Positions 23,716-31,892 of a stretch of DNA of 39,147 nt are shown one piece after another (within the stretch, counting starts at the first letter, position 1; the number at the start of each line of letters is the position of its first letter). The DNA lies in the NCBI GenBank assembly GCA_017561265.1, contig JAFZDJ010000077.1, positions 1 to 39,147 of the forward strand. The letters run 5' to 3'. Below the pieces are notes generated by a model. That model had not been told where the DNA came from. It saw only the letters and a list, made by a program, of their open reading frames with translations, and ran no database searches. The DNA comes from Bacteroidales bacterium. GTDB taxonomy: Bacteria > Bacteroidota > Bacteroidia > Bacteroidales > UBA932. The position numbers were made by a program, and so were the translations under genes.

Positions 23716-24258
23716 TTATGCATCAAGAACATAGATGTCCCTGTAATTTCGTCCGAGCTCATCATAATCAAGGCCGAAACCTACGATGAAATCGTTTGGA
23801 ATTTCCATTGCGACGTAGTCAAGCGGCATATTCTGCTTATATGCATCCGGCTTGTAAAGAAGTGTGCATATGCGTGATTCTGCAGCTCCATTGTCCGCAA
23901 GAATCTTTTTCAGTTCTACAATGGTGTTTCCTGAATCGACGATGTCCTCAATTATGATGACACGCCTTCCTTTGATGTCAGCGGTCAGACCTAACGCCTG
24001 TCTTACCTTTCCGGTTGAATTTGTACCTTCGTATGATGACAGCTTTATTGACACTGTCTGACAATTGAATGTGAGTCTTTGCATCAACTCACCCATGAAC
24101 ATTATGGATCCGTTGAGCACACATAGCAGGATCGGAATGTCCTCACATTCTTTGAAATCAGCATTTATTTTAGCAGCGACCTCGTCTATTGCGTTGCTGA
24201 TCTTTTCATAGCTGATGAACTTCCTGAATGTCTTGTCGTATAGGGTTACCTTTTCCAT
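23716..24258 (-). CDS. hpt: Hypoxanthine phosphoribosyltransferase
   Basis: A 180-residue phosphoribosyltransferase of the HPRT type. The PRPP-binding motif is VIIIEDIVDSGNT, preceded by LLCVLNGSIMFMGEL and followed by GFGLDYDELGRNYRDI, both characteristic of hypoxanthine-guanine enzymes. It salvages hypoxanthine or guanine to IMP or GMP. First gene of the leftward hpt-adk-obg-PAP2 operon, with a TATTTTTG -7 box just upstream. Confidence 0.93.
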   Translation of the reverse strand: MEKVTLYDKTFRKFISYEKISNAIDEVAAKINADFKECEDIPILLCVLNGSIMFMGELMQRLTFNCQTVSIKLSSYEGTNSTGKVRQALGLTADIKGRRVIIIEDIVDSGNTIVELKKILADNGAAESRICTLLYKPDAYKQNMPLDYVAMEIPNDFIVGFGLDYDELGRNYRDIYVLDA

Positions 24259-24280
24259 TATAAAGCTTTAAATCAATTCA

Positions 24281-24288
24281 CAAAAATA
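24281..24288 (-). promoter_or_regulatory. -7 promoter box for the hpt operon
   Basis: The minus strand reads TATTTTTG, a TAnnTTTG match 23 bases from the hpt ATG. The -33 region is within an A-run on the plus strand and is not clear. Confidence 0.4.
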
Positions 24289-24391
24289 GCATAAACGTTA
24301 AAAAAAAAGAAAAATCTGGCGTTGTTTTTCAAAAATACAACGGAATAATCGCGTTTTCCATTTAAGATTGTCTCAAAAAACAGTAGAAGGC

Positions 24392-26185
24392 ATGAGGCGT
24401 CTGATTATTTCAATATTAATATGCGTACTGTCTGCGGTGCATATTTCCGCTCAACATGATTCCATGCAGGCTATAGCTGCCTTTCTTGGGATTGATTCAA
24501 TGGAAGAAACTGATATTGACGAGGTCGAGAGGCTTGAGGCCTTGATGAGAAATCCGGTCCGTATAAATCAGGTTTCTTCATTCAGACTAAAGGAAACAGG
24601 GCTCCTGACTCAGTATCAGATAGCATCATTGCTCGATTACAGGAGCAGGCATGGAGATGTGATGTCGTTTTCCGAACTGGCTGCCTTGGATGGTTTCGGC
24701 CATCAGACCGTTACCCGTCTGGCTCCTTTCATCTCATTGGAAACCGTCCGCCTGGCTTCGCAAAGAGTCAAGGACAGTTTATACCTGAAGCATGAAATGA
24801 CTCTGAAATCCGGATTCGCGGCTGGCAAGGCAGCTACCTATGGACTTAAATACAGGTTGGAGGCAGGAGAATATTTGTCAGCTTCTTTTTCTGTATCCAG
24901 GACATCTGAATCCATATCTTTGCAACCTGATGCGTTTTCAGGTAATATGACATTCCGTTTCCGAAAGTCTGCAGGTGCATTGACTATAGGAGATTTCAAT
25001 GCGAGATTTGGTCAGGGACTTGCATTCTGGAACGGAATGAGCATAGGGGGAGTGCCGGTACCTTCTTCTATGATGAAAAGACCGGCAGGTATTTCCGCAT
25101 CGTCTTCGTTTACGGGAAAGTATGCGCTCAGAGGCATAGCCGGATATCTTACGTTGAGTCGTATCAGAATTTCTCCTTTTCTTGCTTTGTCTGTGCCCAA
25201 GGAAGGAACAGAACTGCTTCCGGGAGTCAATATAGCCTTGTTTTTGCATAATGCTCAGATATCTTTTACACATTATTCAGATATGTCCTTGTCTTCCGCA
25301 GAGAGTTATCTGACTGATATGAAGTCATCTGCAGATTTGTCTTTCTGTTTCAGAGGAACCGATGTCTTTGCGGAAGCTGCATATGACTGGAAATCAGCTT
25401 CTTTAGCTTGTCTTGGAGGTGTCATATTCCCTGCAGGTGATGATGTCAGGATCGGATGTGTAGGAAGATCATATCCGACAGAATATTCCTCGACAAGAAG
25501 CGCGGCATTGAGGAGCCTGACCAAATGTTCGAACGAATATTCCATATCCCTCTCCGGTGAGTTTACATCCGGTACCTGGATCGATCTTAAAGGCCGGGAA
25601 GGATTCGGGTCTAGTGTCAGAAGAAATTCCGGAATGCTTTCCCTTGATGCCGCATTTTTCCCTGAGTCAAAGGGAGAGGAGGGTGTGAAAAGCATCCAGT
25701 TCAAGGTGAAGGCCGACTGGGCAATCATGCTTTCATCTGCATGGAAGATGAAGCTGCGTCTTTCGGAGAGAGTCAGGACTTGGGATGAGCCATTCAGGAG
25801 TGAGATAAGGGCTGAAATCATATATGATGCAGGCCTTCTGACGCTTATATCCAGGACTGATGCCGTGAAATGCAAGGGGCTGTCATTACTGTCTTATGTG
25901 GAAGGTGGATACAGAATCGACAGTTTTGCAATGTATCTGAGACTTGGAGCTTTCAAGGCTGATGAATGGGCCGACAGGATATATGTATATGAACGTGATG
26001 CTCCGGGGTCGTTCAATGTTCCGGCATATTATGGCAGGGGAATATGGTTTGCCGCTCTCCTCCGCTGGCGTTTTGCCCGATGGGGAAAGGCTTACCTCAG
26101 AGCTTCTTTGTGCTCATATGCCCTCATGAAAGAACCTAAGCCCGGCAAAGCCGAGCTTAGATTTCAGATGGAGTTCGATATTTGA
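24392..26185 (+). CDS. Secreted helix-hairpin-helix protein with a beta-barrel-like C-terminus
   Basis: A 597-residue protein with a signal peptide (MRRLIISIL..., ending HISAQ near residue 21; the ATG at 24392 is chosen for this reason). Residues about 50-115 form ComEA-like helix-hairpin-helix units (NPVRINQVSSFRLKETGLLT, YQIASLLDYRSRHG, FSELAALDGFG). The remaining 480 residues have alternating strands (ARFGQGLAFWNGMSIGG, GGYRIDSFAMYLRLGAF) suggestive of an outer-membrane barrel and end in LRFQMEFDI. Proteins with this layout are widespread in Bacteroidota, but their function is not established to my knowledge. It ends one base before the convergent transglycosylase gene stop. Confidence 0.75.
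   Translation: MRRLIISILICVLSAVHISAQHDSMQAIAAFLGIDSMEETDIDEVERLEALMRNPVRINQVSSFRLKETGLLTQYQIASLLDYRSRHGDVMSFSELAALDGFGHQTVTRLAPFISLETVRLASQRVKDSLYLKHEMTLKSGFAAGKAATYGLKYRLEAGEYLSASFSVSRTSESISLQPDAFSGNMTFRFRKSAGALTIGDFNARFGQGLAFWNGMSIGGVPVPSSMMKRPAGISASSSFTGKYALRGIAGYLTLSRIRISPFLALSVPKEGTELLPGVNIALFLHNAQISFTHYSDMSLSSAESYLTDMKSSADLSFCFRGTDVFAEAAYDWKSASLACLGGVIFPAGDDVRIGCVGRSYPTEYSSTRSAALRSLTKCSNEYSISLSGEFTSGTWIDLKGREGFGSSVRRNSGMLSLDAAFFPESKGEEGVKSIQFKVKADWAIMLSSAWKMKLRLSERVRTWDEPFRSEIRAEIIYDAGLLTLISRTDAVKCKGLSLLSYVEGGYRIDSFAMYLRLGAFKADEWADRIYVYERDAPGSFNVPAYYGRGIWFAALLRWRFARWGKAYLRASLCSYALMKEPKPGKAELRFQMEFDI
26136..26160. terminator. Hairpin inside the 3' end of the HHH gene
   Basis: CTAAGC and CGGC pair with GCCG and GCTTAG (10 bp, one internal mismatch, AAA loop) within the last codons. 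It may end transcripts from both convergent genes, but T-tracts on either side are poor. Confidence 0.3.
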
Positions 26186-28006
26186 TTATTTCTTAGGAAT
26201 CTTGATTTTCATTCCAGGCTTTATCTTCGAACTGCTCAGTCCGTTGAAGTTCATGATGTCCTGAGCACTGACTCCCGGATAATTCTTGGCAATAGAATAG
26301 AATGAATCACCGCTCTTGATGGTGTATGTGGTGTATTCTCCTGAGGTTGAGGCAGCTGGAGCAGAAGCAGGTGTTTCAGCGCTGTTCTTTACCTTGAGCA
26401 CCTGTCCCGGCTTGATGTTGTTGCTGCTGAGTCCGTTCCACTGCTTGAGCTCATTGACTGAAATGCCATGCTTGGTAGCGATTGCAGATAGGGTGTCTCC
26501 GCTCTTTACGGTGTATGTCGCAGCTCCTGAGGCAGAAGTTCCCGATGCTGATGTTGATGTTGAGCTTGATGCAGAAGAACTGGTTGATGGTCCGCCACCA
26601 CGATAGATCACAAGTCTCTGACCCACGCGGAGATTGTCGCTCTTAAGGTTGTTCCACCTCTTGATCTGAGATACGCTGCATCTGTGTCTGCTTGCAATCC
26701 TGCCAAGATAGTCTCCGCTCTTGACTCTGTACACGATCCTTTCTCCGTCGCCGTCATCCTTGATCTTCTTGATTGTAGCCGGATTTAGATATTCATCTGC
26801 CTTGTGTGTGTAGACAGAATCCTCGTACTCGATGAAAGTATTAGTGTAGTTGTATGGAAGACGGAGGATGTATTCCTTGCTGTCTCCCGGGATGATTTCA
26901 TGGCGATATTGAGGATTCAGGTTCTTAAGTTCATCCAATGGAACGCCTATCAGGTCGGAAACCTGTCTGAAGTGCAGCATCTTGTTGATCTTGAATGTGT
27001 CCACGTGTGCCGGCATTTCTATGGCCTCTGGCTTGATGCCGTGTTCTTTGTGGAAAGACATTGCGTACAAGGCTCCGACAAATGCAGGAACATATCCTCT
27101 GGTCTCTTTCGGCAGATATGGCCAGATGTCCCAGAAGGCTCTTTTACCGCCACTCCTTCTGATTGCCTTGTTCACGTTTCCTGCTCCGCAGTTGTATGAT
27201 GCAATGGCGAGATTCCAGTCGCCGAAGATCTCGTATGAATCCTGGAGGTACTGTGCGGCTGCTTCTGCTGACTTGAACGGATCCATACGCTCGTCAACGA
27301 ATGAGTCTATATGAAGACCATACATCTTTGCCGTTGAGTACATGAACTGCCACATACCCTTCGCACCTGCTTTTGAAACGGCAAGCGGGTTCATTGCAGA
27401 CTCGATCACGGCCATTGCCTTGAGTTCTTCCGGAAGGTCATACCTGTTGAAGATCTCATCGAATGCAGGCATATAGTATTGGCACAATCCCATGATGTTT
27501 GCCATTTTTTCAGGCATCTTCTCCGAGTAAAGGATGATGTAGTTCTTTACGATATCGTTGTATGGAAGAGAGATGAATGAATTCATCTTCTTGATTCTCT
27601 GCAGGTAGACGGAATCCGGCACGTTTGATTCGAATTTCACGGAATCCATGTCGTACTCCTCACCGCTTTCTGCAACCCTCTTATGCGAATACCATATATT
27701 GAGAAGACTGTCTGATACTTCGACAGTGTAATCTTCCGGATTGAGACCTGCTGCACTTTTGTCTTCGTTTTCTGCATAGAGGTCCAGCATTTCAGTGGTG
27801 ATGCTGTCGGTGTAGGCAAGTTCTGAACGGTATCTGTCAAGCTCAGCCTGAAGAGAATCGATCTTGTCACGCAGAATACGGTTCTCATCCTTGAGCCTTA
27901 TCTTGCTCCTTTCCTCCTTTCTTTCTTCTGTTGCGGCATGTACATCTGTCGCACCCGCAAGAAAAACAGCCGCAAGGGCGACTGTCATGATTGTAGATAT
28001 CTTCAT
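26186..28006 (-). CDS. mltD: Membrane-bound lytic murein transglycosylase with three LysM domains (MltD-like)
   Basis: A 606-residue secreted protein. After a signal peptide (about 1-24, DVHAA) comes a charged coiled-coil stretch (28-65). The SLT lytic transglycosylase domain spans about 180-310, with the catalytic glutamate Glu202 in VIESAMNP, then GAKGMWQFMYSTAKMYGL and IASYNCGAGNV. Three LysM peptidoglycan-binding modules follow (425-468, 497-540, 560-604), separated by Ser/Thr/Ala-rich linkers. It cleaves glycan strands between MurNAc and GlcNAc in the periplasm. Last gene of the parA-parB-DUF5683-mltD operon. Confidence 0.92.
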   Translation of the reverse strand: MKISTIMTVALAAVFLAGATDVHAATEERKEERSKIRLKDENRILRDKIDSLQAELDRYRSELAYTDSITTEMLDLYAENEDKSAAGLNPEDYTVEVSDSLLNIWYSHKRVAESGEEYDMDSVKFESNVPDSVYLQRIKKMNSFISLPYNDIVKNYIILYSEKMPEKMANIMGLCQYYMPAFDEIFNRYDLPEELKAMAVIESAMNPLAVSKAGAKGMWQFMYSTAKMYGLHIDSFVDERMDPFKSAEAAAQYLQDSYEIFGDWNLAIASYNCGAGNVNKAIRRSGGKRAFWDIWPYLPKETRGYVPAFVGALYAMSFHKEHGIKPEAIEMPAHVDTFKINKMLHFRQVSDLIGVPLDELKNLNPQYRHEIIPGDSKEYILRLPYNYTNTFIEYEDSVYTHKADEYLNPATIKKIKDDGDGERIVYRVKSGDYLGRIASRHRCSVSQIKRWNNLKSDNLRVGQRLVIYRGGGPSTSSSASSSTSTSASGTSASGAATYTVKSGDTLSAIATKHGISVNELKQWNGLSSNNIKPGQVLKVKNSAETPASAPAASTSGEYTTYTIKSGDSFYSIAKNYPGVSAQDIMNFNGLSSSKIKPGMKIKIPKK

Positions 28007-28025
28007 AATTGTCAGATTAGCAGTT

Positions 28026-29039
28026 TCAGAACCTTATGCCGACCCTCATGCCCAAGGCATTGTTGCTTCCTTGTAAGGTCGTCGGTGTGTTGATGGCATA
28101 TGCATTATATGGCGATATGACGGCAGGTTCGATATTCATGGTTATGTCGTCGCTGATTTCAAAATCATGCATGTAGGCAAATACATTGGCATCTATGACC
28201 TGAAGTACATAAACGGCCACTGTTGCAAGAATGGAGTAGTCTCTGTATCTTCTGTACACATCCCTGTACCATTTTGCTGTTTCAGCTGATATGTTTTCAT
28301 TATATCCGCTGCCAGGGGTTGTCGCTTCGTTGTGTATCCTCTTGAATCTCTTGTAGTTGAGGTTGTTGGTGCTGAGGAAATGGAATGATGCCAGAAGACC
28401 TCCCCAATAGATGGGAATCTTGAAGAATTCTCCGTTGTATATCTGTCCGAGTCCAGGCAGGAGGAGGGAATAGAGTGTCGCTCTTCCTGGTAACGGCTCG
28501 CTGTCCGATTCATAGTTCACAACACCGTCCAGCAATGTAGCCCAGTACATTGCCGCAGCTCCTGCCATCAGCCATGTACCTGTCTTCTTTGCCTGCATGT
28601 CAACGAAGGGTGCCTCAAAAGGATAATCGGTCTGATTCTGATCCTCGAATACTGCCTTGTCCATCACCCATTGATCGTACAGTTTCTGAGACTTGTTATA
28701 TCTGTGAAGATAGTATCCTCCTGTGCCTGCAAATGCTCCGATGCCTCCGTAGACTATAGGGAGCTTCCAATAGTCCTTGTTATATATCTGCGCTGTACCT
28801 GGGAGGATGACGGAGCCGGCGAACATCGTTCCTATCTGGATGTCGTTCTTATGTGCCAGGCCTCCGAAATAATCCTTGAGTGAGAATAATGCAGCAGAAT
28901 CGCCCATGGAGGTGGTATCTCCCTGGGCGTTGTAAGTCTGCTGGAAAGCTTCCTCCTTGAACTGAGCCTCACTTCTGACAGCGAAGCCTAAAAGGCAGAC
29001 GATGAATGCAAATATGTATCTGAACAGCTGTCTTTGCAT
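28026..29039 (-). CDS. DUF5683 family protein (duplicated motif)
   Basis: A 337-residue protein with an N-terminal signal (MQRQLFRYIF..., SEAQ near residue 26). A characteristic block occurs twice: PGTAQIYNKDYWKLPIVYGG and PGLGQIYNGEFFKIPIYWGG, each followed by a hydrophobic helix, as in DUF5683. A C-terminal barrel-like strand region ends GMRVGIRF. The gene is conserved downstream of parB in Bacteroidota. Its function is unknown; position and signal suggest an envelope role linked to cell division or chromosome segregation only by neighbourhood. Confidence 0.8.
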   Translation of the reverse strand: MQRQLFRYIFAFIVCLLGFAVRSEAQFKEEAFQQTYNAQGDTTSMGDSAALFSLKDYFGGLAHKNDIQIGTMFAGSVILPGTAQIYNKDYWKLPIVYGGIGAFAGTGGYYLHRYNKSQKLYDQWVMDKAVFEDQNQTDYPFEAPFVDMQAKKTGTWLMAGAAAMYWATLLDGVVNYESDSEPLPGRATLYSLLLPGLGQIYNGEFFKIPIYWGGLLASFHFLSTNNLNYKRFKRIHNEATTPGSGYNENISAETAKWYRDVYRRYRDYSILATVAVYVLQVIDANVFAYMHDFEISDDITMNIEPAVISPYNAYAINTPTTLQGSNNALGMRVGIRF

Positions 29040-29050
29040 TGAATCCTTAC

Positions 29051-29977
29051 TTAAAAATTCGAGTCCTCAAGCGCTTTGAGGAACTTTCTGACTTCCTCAT
29101 CCGATCCGAAGTGGATGGTCATGGAGCCCTTGCCGTTGTTCGAACGCTTGAGACTTATGTTGTTTTCAAAATATTTGCCGACAATCTCCAGCACCTTGAA
29201 GTACTCGTCCGGCAGCTCCTGGATTTCATTCTGCTGTTCCGGCTTCTGCTCAGTGAGCTTCTTCAGTTTTTCTTCCAGCTGGCGTACGGAGAGATCCTCC
29301 TTGATGACCAGGTCGCAAAGATATTCCTGCAACTTGAGATCTTCCACTCCAAGCAGAACCTTGGCATGTCCTACGCTGAGAAGTCCCACCTTCAGGTCAT
29401 GCTGGAGTTTTGCAGGAAGCTTGAGAAGACGAAGGTAATTGGTCACGGACGCTCTTTTCTTGCCGACCCTGACTGCCATCTGCTCCTGTGTAAGATTGCA
29501 TTCCTCTATAAGCCTCTGGTAGCTCATCGCCACTTCGATCGGGTCGAGATTCTCCCTCTGGATGTTCTCCACGATGGCCATTTCGAGCATTCCCTGATCG
29601 TTTGCATCACGAATGTATGCAGGAATCATGTCCATTCCTGCAAGCCTGCATGCCCTGAAACGACGCTCACCGCTTATGATCTGATATCTGTTTCCTTCCC
29701 TTCTGCGTACAGTGATAGGCTGAATCAGGCCAAGTGTCTTTATCGAATCAGCCAGCTCTTCCAAAGCATCCTGATCGAAGCTCATTCTAGGCTGGAACGG
29801 ATTCGGCTCGATCATGTCGACAGGTATACGGAGAATATCAGCTGTGTCCTGACTTTCCCTCTGGCCTACGACCTCCTTGTTTACATAGCCCACCGGCTGC
29901 CTGAATGGTGCGAAATCATTGTCACCTCCAAGCAGGGCACCTATGCCTTTTCCTAATCCTCTCTGCTGTTTTGCCAT
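29051..29977 (-). CDS. parB: Chromosome partitioning protein ParB
   Basis: A 308-residue ParB/Spo0J. The N-terminus MAKQQRGLGKGIGALLGG is the ParA-interacting peptide. The CTP-binding ParB/Sulfiredoxin domain contains IEPNPFQPR, SIKTLGLIQPITVRR and ISGERRFRAC, followed by the KorB-like HTH (LTQEQMAVRVGKKRASVTNY, LRLLKLP) that recognises parS. The C-terminal dimerisation region follows. It loads onto centromere-like parS sites and works with ParA to segregate origins. Eleven bases separate it from parA. Confidence 0.95.
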   Translation of the reverse strand: MAKQQRGLGKGIGALLGGDNDFAPFRQPVGYVNKEVVGQRESQDTADILRIPVDMIEPNPFQPRMSFDQDALEELADSIKTLGLIQPITVRRREGNRYQIISGERRFRACRLAGMDMIPAYIRDANDQGMLEMAIVENIQRENLDPIEVAMSYQRLIEECNLTQEQMAVRVGKKRASVTNYLRLLKLPAKLQHDLKVGLLSVGHAKVLLGVEDLKLQEYLCDLVIKEDLSVRQLEEKLKKLTEQKPEQQNEIQELPDEYFKVLEIVGKYFENNISLKRSNNGKGSMTIHFGSDEEVRKFLKALEDSNF

Positions 29978-29988
29978 TTTTCTTCGTT

Positions 29989-30774
29989 TTAATTGTTTGC
30001 TGCGGTAATGCCGTTCTTGTCGAGCACTTCCTTTGCAAGATTGAGATAGTTTGTCGTTCCGTTGCAGATTACATCATATAAGATGATAGGCTTGCCATGT
30101 GATGGAGCCTCGCTCAATCTGATGTTCCTCTGGATTATGGTGTTGAATACCATTTCTCCGAAATGTTCCCTGAGTTCGTTGAGAACCTGATTGTGAACTT
30201 TTGTCCTGCCGTCAAACATTGTGACAAGGAAGCCTTCTATATTCAACGCCGGATTGACTTCGTTCTGCACAAGTCGGATGGTCTGGAGAAGCTTTCCGAG
30301 ACCTTCGAGGGCAAAGAATTCCGGCTGTACCGGGATTATCACCGAGTCTGCCGCTGTGAGGGAGTTCACGGTGATGAGTCCTAATGATGGGGAGCAGTCA
30401 ATGATTATGAAGTCATAGTCGTCGCGGATACCTGCAAGTGCGCTCTTCAGCACGGATTCGCGGTTCTCTATCTTGAGCATCTCTATTTCAGCTCCAACAA
30501 GATTGATGTGCGACGGAATCATATGAAGTCCCGCTATCTCTGTCTGTATGAGGGTGTCGCGGATATCTCTTTCTCCGATCATCACTTCATACAGTGTTCT
30601 TTTCTGGTTGTTGTCCGGGGAAAAATTAAGTCCGGAGGTGGTGTTTGCCTGTGCATCGGCATCAATGATGAGTACCTTCTTCTCCAGAACCGCCAACGAT
30701 GCAGCAAGATTTATCGCTGTCGTTGTCTTGCCGACTCCACCTTTCTGATTTGCTATTGCTATTATCTTTCCCAT
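29989..30774 (-). CDS. parA: Chromosome partitioning ATPase ParA
   Basis: A 261-residue ParA/Soj ATPase with the deviant Walker A motif KGGVGKTTTAINLA (residues 10-23), switch I-type DADAQANTTSG, and the Walker B region YDFIIIDCSPSLG. The length without an N-terminal HTH indicates a chromosomal rather than plasmid-type ParA. It forms ATP-dependent dimers on DNA that move ParB-parS complexes. It is first in the operon, with a TAATTTTGC box 29 bases upstream of its start. Confidence 0.95.
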   Translation of the reverse strand: MGKIIAIANQKGGVGKTTTAINLAASLAVLEKKVLIIDADAQANTTSGLNFSPDNNQKRTLYEVMIGERDIRDTLIQTEIAGLHMIPSHINLVGAEIEMLKIENRESVLKSALAGIRDDYDFIIIDCSPSLGLITVNSLTAADSVIIPVQPEFFALEGLGKLLQTIRLVQNEVNPALNIEGFLVTMFDGRTKVHNQVLNELREHFGEMVFNTIIQRNIRLSEAPSHGKPIILYDVICNGTTNYLNLAKEVLDKNGITAANN

Positions 30775-30802
30775 GTTCGTTTCTTTAAGGACATAATCCT
30801 TG

Positions 30803-30810
30803 CAAAATTA
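30803..30810 (-). promoter_or_regulatory. -7 promoter box for the par operon
   Basis: The minus strand reads TAATTTTG followed by CA, identical to the boxes at 19243 and 10359. It lies 29 bases from the parA ATG. The -33 is not obvious. Confidence 0.4.
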
Positions 30811-30842
30811 CAAAATTTATTTCATACGTCGGCTTTATTTGC

Positions 30843-30850
30843 TACATTTG
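30843..30850 (+). promoter_or_regulatory. -7 promoter box for the diacylglycerol kinase-family gene
   Basis: TACATTTG matches TAnnTTTG and lies 53 bases before the ATG at 30904, back to back with the parA promoter. Confidence 0.45.
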
Positions 30851-30903
30851 TTGATAAATTCTTCGGCGTGGAAACAATCCTGCCGTTTAACTGATTGGAA
30901 ATC

Positions 30904-31881
30904 ATGGAAGTCTCCGAAAGTCAAGGCATATGGTATGCCATAGTCAATATTTTTGCCGCGTCTAAAAAGGCCGGCAAACTGTGGCGTAGTGCCGAGAGGC
31001 GGCTGCTCGAAGATGGTGTCCGGTTCTGCTGCGAAATGACAGGGGATCATGGCAATGCATTGAATCTTACTTATGCTGCATGTGGACGAGGATACAGAAG
31101 ATTCATAGCTGTAGGTGGTGACGGTACCATACATGATGTCCTTGAAGGTATCATGCGGTTCATTGACGAGCGCAGGCTTGAAGGGGAAGTTGTGTCTTTG
31201 TCGGATTTCTCATTGGCTGTCATACCTGTAGGCTCGGGTAACGACTGGATAAAGACGGTCGGAGTGCCAAAAGATATTGTCAAGGCGGCTTCTCTTCTTT
31301 CTTCCGGTGTCCTTAGGAAGCAGGATGTCGTGAGGGTCAGTATTCTCGATCCGTCTGCACTTCCTGAGCAGAAGACTCGAAAGATATCTTATATGGCAAA
31401 TGTCGGTGGAGTCGGACTGGATGCGAGGGTCTGCAAGAGGGTCAACAGCGAGAAACGTCGCGGCAAGAGGGGTAGGCGTCTGTATGTTACTGCATTGATT
31501 TACAATATTATACATCGTGTGCCTGTGTCTGCAAAGGTTCTCTGCGATGGTGTCGAAGTTTTTGAAGGATCATTTCTATCCATGGCCTTCGGTATAGGAA
31601 AATATTCCGGTGGAGGCATGAGGCAGACTCCAGGAGCTGAGGTTGATGACGGCCTTCTGGATATGACCATAATACCGGAACTTCCTTTGATGAAGATTGC
31701 CAAGGAAGCTCCGAAACTTTTCACAGGTAAATTCAATACGGTGAAGGAACTTGTCTGTGCCAGATCAAGAAGCATTCTGGTTCTGACAGATGAGCCTGTG
31801 GAGGTTGATGGAGAAGTGGTTGGCATGGCTCCTGTCAGATTCGATGTGCTTGAAGGACAGCTGAATATACTTTGTCCTTGA
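30904..31881 (+). CDS. Diacylglycerol kinase family protein (YegS/LCB5-like lipid kinase)
   Basis: A 325-residue lipid kinase. The catalytic-domain glycine motif VGGDGTIHDVLEG (70-82) and the downstream VGSGNDW (109-115) are clear. The usual N-terminal NPxSG is degenerate here (VNIFAASKKAG), though the asparagine is kept. C-terminal family features include FLSMAFGIGKYSGGGMRQTPGAE (in two parts) and DDGLLDMTII. Such enzymes phosphorylate diacylglycerol or related lipids at the membrane; the exact substrate is open. The ATG at 30904 is preferred over an upstream in-frame TTG at 30895. It is convergent with priA, 11 bases apart. Confidence 0.87.
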   Translation: MEVSESQGIWYAIVNIFAASKKAGKLWRSAERRLLEDGVRFCCEMTGDHGNALNLTYAACGRGYRRFIAVGGDGTIHDVLEGIMRFIDERRLEGEVVSLSDFSLAVIPVGSGNDWIKTVGVPKDIVKAASLLSSGVLRKQDVVRVSILDPSALPEQKTRKISYMANVGGVGLDARVCKRVNSEKRRGKRGRRLYVTALIYNIIHRVPVSAKVLCDGVEVFEGSFLSMAFGIGKYSGGGMRQTPGAEVDDGLLDMTIIPELPLMKIAKEAPKLFTGKFNTVKELVCARSRSILVLTDEPVEVDGEVVGMAPVRFDVLEGQLNILCP

Positions 31882-31892
31882 TTCCATTCGGT

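Noticed and set aside
29039..29956. Long plus-strand open frame (305 codons) opposite parB
   Set aside because: It is antisense to a certain parB gene with intact domains; the translated product is cysteine- and leucine-rich without family-like motifs.
28026..30900. Search for a parS centromere site near parAB
   Set aside because: I looked for the TGTTTCACGTGAAACA type palindrome and saw no clear copy here or elsewhere in the window; a diverged site cannot be excluded.
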